This document shows, in pieces, positions 62,156 to 64,000 of a DNA stretch of 64,000 bases (its first letter is position 1; every line of letters starts with the position of its first letter). Source of the stretch: Amycolatopsis sp. MtRt-6. GTDB lineage: Bacteria; Actinomycetota; Actinomycetes; Mycobacteriales; Pseudonocardiaceae. The DNA lies in the NCBI RefSeq assembly GCF_017308975.1, contig NZ_JADWPD010000008.1, forward strand, positions 239,148 through 303,147, written 5' to 3'. The translations under genes and the position numbers were made by a program. The notes under the pieces were generated by a model. That model was not told the DNA's origin. It ran no database searches and was given only the letters and a program-made list of their open reading frames with translations.

Positions 62156-62948
62156 GCTGGGGATCGGGATCGGCTGGCGGCACGAGCTCGATCTGTCCAT
62201 CGCGCGGCTGCCGGGCGTCGACTGGGTCGAGGTCGTCGCCGAGAACCTGCACGCCGACCACCTGCCGGAGACGCTCGTGGCGCTGCGCAGGCGGGGGCTG
62301 CCGGTGCTGCCGCACGCCGTCTCGCTGTCCCTCGGCGGCGCCGAGCCGCTGGACACCGGCCGCGTCCAGCACCTCGCGGAGGTGGCGCGGGCCCTGGACG
62401 CGCCGCTGGTCAGCGACCACGTGTGCTTCGTGCGCGCGGGCGGTCTCGACTCGGGGCACCTGATGCCGCTCCCCCGCACGCGCGAGGCACTGGACGTGCT
62501 GGTGGCCAACGTCCGGCTCGCCCAGTCCATTGTGGACGCGCCGCTGGCGCTGGAGAACATCGCCGCGGTGCTCGACTGGCCGGACGCCGAGCTGACCGAG
62601 GAGCAGTTCCTCACCGAGCTGACCGAGCGGACGGACTGCCTGCTGATCATCGACGTCGCGAACCTGTACGCCAACGCCCGCAACATCGGCACCGACCCGG
62701 CGGCGTTCCTGGACGGCATCCCCTGGGAGCGGCTGGCGTACGTGCACATGGCGGGCGGCATCGAGCGCGACGGCGTCTACCACGACACGCACGCGCACCC
62801 GGTCCTGCCGGAGGTGCTGGCGTTGTTGACGGAGCTGCGCCGCCGCACGGACCCGCCGGGGGTGCTGCTGGAACGCGACGACGACTACCCGACGGACGAC
62901 GAGCTGGCGGCGGAGCTGTCGGCGCTGCGGACGGCGGTGGCGGGATGA
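62148..62948 (+). CDS. DUF692 (MNIO) multinuclear non-heme iron oxidative enzyme
   Basis: A 266-residue TIM-barrel enzyme of the MbnB/TglH family. Likely metal ligands are visible in WVEVVAENLHAD, VLPHAVSLSLGG, VSDHVCFV, ALENIAAVLDW, LIIDVANLYANA, YVHMAGG, HDTHAHPV and LLERDDDYP. Known members use two or three iron ions to oxidise cysteines of RiPP precursors. GTG 62148 (MGELGIGIGWRHEL) lies inside the end of the upstream gene, so translation is coupled. The likely substrates are the two cysteine tails beside it. Confidence 0.9.
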   Translation: MGELGIGIGWRHELDLSIARLPGVDWVEVVAENLHADHLPETLVALRRRGLPVLPHAVSLSLGGAEPLDTGRVQHLAEVARALDAPLVSDHVCFVRAGGLDSGHLMPLPRTREALDVLVANVRLAQSIVDAPLALENIAAVLDWPDAELTEEQFLTELTERTDCLLIIDVANLYANARNIGTDPAAFLDGIPWERLAYVHMAGGIERDGVYHDTHAHPVLPEVLALLTELRRRTDPPGVLLERDDDYPTDDELAAELSALRTAVAG

Positions 62949-63283
62949 GCCGGGAAGAGCTGGCCCGCCGCCAGGCGGAGCTGCTGCACGCGTTGCTGGC
63001 CGACGGCCCGGCGCCGGCGGGTTTCGACCCGGCCCGGTTGCGGGTGGAGGCGAACGTGCTGCGGCGGAAGCACGGGCGGGTGCTGGCTCACCAGCGGCCG
63101 GAGCTGGCGGAGGAGCTGGGCGAGCGGTTCGGGCCGCTGTTCGCGGAGTTCACCGCCGGCCGCCCGAAGAAGGCGGCCGAGCGGTCGGGGGCGTACGCGG
63201 ACGAGTTCGTGACGTGGCTGATCGAGAGCGGCCACCTGCCGAAGCCGAAGCGCCGGCTGGTGGACCGCCTCCGGCGTCGCTGA
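62945..63283 (+). CDS. Small partner protein of the DUF692 enzyme
   Basis: A 112-residue, helical, highly basic protein without cysteines (MSREELARRQAELLHALLADG; FDPARLRVEANVLRRKHGRVLAHQRPELA in parts; GRPKKAAERSGAYADEFVTWL). MNIO enzymes usually need a small partner that binds the precursor, and this gene, overlapping the enzyme by 4 bp (ATGA), is in that place. In some actinobacteria a similar domain appears fused to the C-terminus of DUF692 proteins, which I recall only tentatively. Confidence 0.72.
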   Translation: MSREELARRQAELLHALLADGPAPAGFDPARLRVEANVLRRKHGRVLAHQRPELAEELGERFGPLFAEFTAGRPKKAAERSGAYADEFVTWLIESGHLPKPKRRLVDRLRRR

Positions 63284-63377
63284 TCCACAATGTCGCCGGG
63301 CTGTGGACAACCAGCGGCTGACCAGGGTTTTCGTCGGTCTCCGCCGGTAGACTGGAACCGGGCCCGGCCCCCAGGGG

Positions 63378-64000
63378 CAGGGTTCCGGCAAAGTCGTTTG
63401 TGCTGGTCATGGGGTGATTCCGTAGAGGGTGAGTGGTCGGGTGGCGTCTCGGGCCATGTGGCGTAGTCCTGCGGCGGTGTTGGTGTGGCCTGTGGTGCGT
63501 AGGGCGCTGATGGCGAGGTTGCGGAGGGTGGCCATGGCGCGGGGTGCGGTGCCGGTGCGGATGCGGGAGGCGTCTTCGCGGTAGGTGGTGCGTTGTTCGA
63601 GTCGTCCGTGCCCGATGCCGGTGCTGGTGTGGTGGGTCCCTTGTGGCCAGGGCAGTGTCTGCAGTCGGGTGTGGAGCCGGTGCTGATTTGCTTTGACGGT
63701 GAACACATAGTCCGCGCCGTGCTGATCCAGGTAGCGGGCGAGGCTGCGGGTGGTGTGCAGGGCGTCGGCGGTGACCACGGTCCCGGCCAGGTCGATGGTC
63801 TCCAGCAGGGGCTGAATCCAGGCGGTCTCGCTGGTCCCGGTGGTGACCTGTTGCTGGGCCAGCACGATCCCGTTGTGGTGAGTCAGTGCGGACAGCAGAT
63901 GGACACCGGCTCCGCCGGTGCGGGCGAAGGTGCCGCGCAGGGATTTGCCGTCCACGGCAAATTGCCGGTGGGACGTCTGCGGTGGTGGTGATCCAGTCGC
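63378..64000 (-). mobile_element. ISAs1-type insertion sequence, 3' part, cut by window end
   Basis: The left boundary is placed at CAGGGTTCCGGCAAAGTC (from 63378), which resembles ISAs1-family terminal inverted repeats. The other end and the target duplication lie outside the window, so completeness cannot be judged. It starts about 30 bp after a promoter-like TAGACT (63350-63355), suggesting it separates a promoter from its gene. Confidence 0.65.
63407..64000 (-). CDS. ISAs1 family transposase, partial (N-terminus outside window)
   Basis: About 198 residues of the C-terminal catalytic part. Blocks are FAVDGKSLRGTF (first Asp), VVTADALHTTRSLARYL (second Asp), VFTVKANQ and GHGRLEQRTTY (Glu), the DDE layout of ISAs1. 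The open frame continues to base 64000, so an apparent GTG start at 63955 is internal. The visible part is intact, so the element may be active. Confidence 0.9.
   Translation of the reverse strand, partial: ATGSPPPQTSHRQFAVDGKSLRGTFARTGGAGVHLLSALTHHNGIVLAQQQVTTGTSETAWIQPLLETIDLAGTVVTADALHTTRSLARYLDQHGADYVFTVKANQHRLHTRLQTLPWPQGTHHTSTGIGHGRLEQRTTYREDASRIRTGTAPRAMATLRNLAISALRTTGHTNTAAGLRHMARDATRPLTLYGITP

Noticed and set aside
63407..63955. Complete 182-residue transposase starting at GTG 63955
   Set aside because: The frame stays open to the window end and the catalytic first Asp follows directly, so the N-terminal domain lies outside the window.

Overview
The window is very GC-rich, uses GTG (and at least one TTG) starts freely, and packs its genes densely with many 4-bp ATGA/GTGA stop-start overlaps. 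Together with actinobacterial markers (F420/LLM oxidoreductases, a mycothiol-type maleylpyruvate isomerase, LigC and PolD repair proteins, an ECF42 sigma factor, an Asp23/AmaP operon and a SARP-type regulator) this points to a Pseudonocardiales actinomycete, probably an Amycolatopsis. The genus is inferred from style and gene content, not proven. I see no rRNA, tRNA, CRISPR array, prophage or replication origin.

Layout. 1-8 kb: TetR/P450 pair, phosphoesterase, SGNH hydrolase, a 30-bp hairpin repeat array, an atypical APH-fold kinase, a DUF389 membrane protein and aspS. 8-13.4 kb: a MerB-fold protein lacking one catalytic cysteine, an intein-split Rv2578c-type radical SAM gene behind an SOS-box-like palindrome, an FkbM methyltransferase and a two-component system. 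13.5-21 kb: DUF1023 hydrolase, a small secreted protein, sthA, and a large SARP/AAA regulator next to an FAD oxidase. 21-27 kb: an iron-box-controlled siderophore operon (decarboxylase, N-hydroxylase, IucA/IucC synthetase, glutamine-synthetase-like ligase), each gene overlapping the next by 4 bp and with no acyltransferase. 27-39 kb: crcB pair flanking a collapsed DUF190 gene, S9 peptidase/LLM pair, PPK2, rocD, DUF2252, a GH5-type secreted enzyme, DAAO-like oxidase, PAP2, ZapE. 38.6-42.6 kb: RibD-like reductase, ECF sigma factor and a five-gene Asp23/AmaP envelope operon. 42.6-50.5 kb: LigC, a lipoprotein hydrolase lacking its serine, a palindrome/21-bp repeat block, ECF42 with its DGPF partner, thioredoxin, and the proline catabolic genes. 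50.5-60.2 kb: PucR regulator, small enzymes, PolD, VTT protein, a Ser/Thr kinase lacking a canonical start codon, and msrB. 60.2-63.3 kb: two membrane proteins with Cys/Gly tails, a DUF692 (MNIO) enzyme and a small partner. 63.4 kb to the end: the 3' part of an ISAs1-type insertion sequence.

Two loci look most like undescribed systems. The first is the DUF692 cassette: each of two paralogous membrane proteins has exactly four cysteines, all in the last 30 or so residues, beside a member of the iron-oxygenase family that modifies cysteines of peptides. The second is the siderophore operon, where a GS-like ligase sits in the place of the missing N-acyltransferase and could form the hydroxamate directly.
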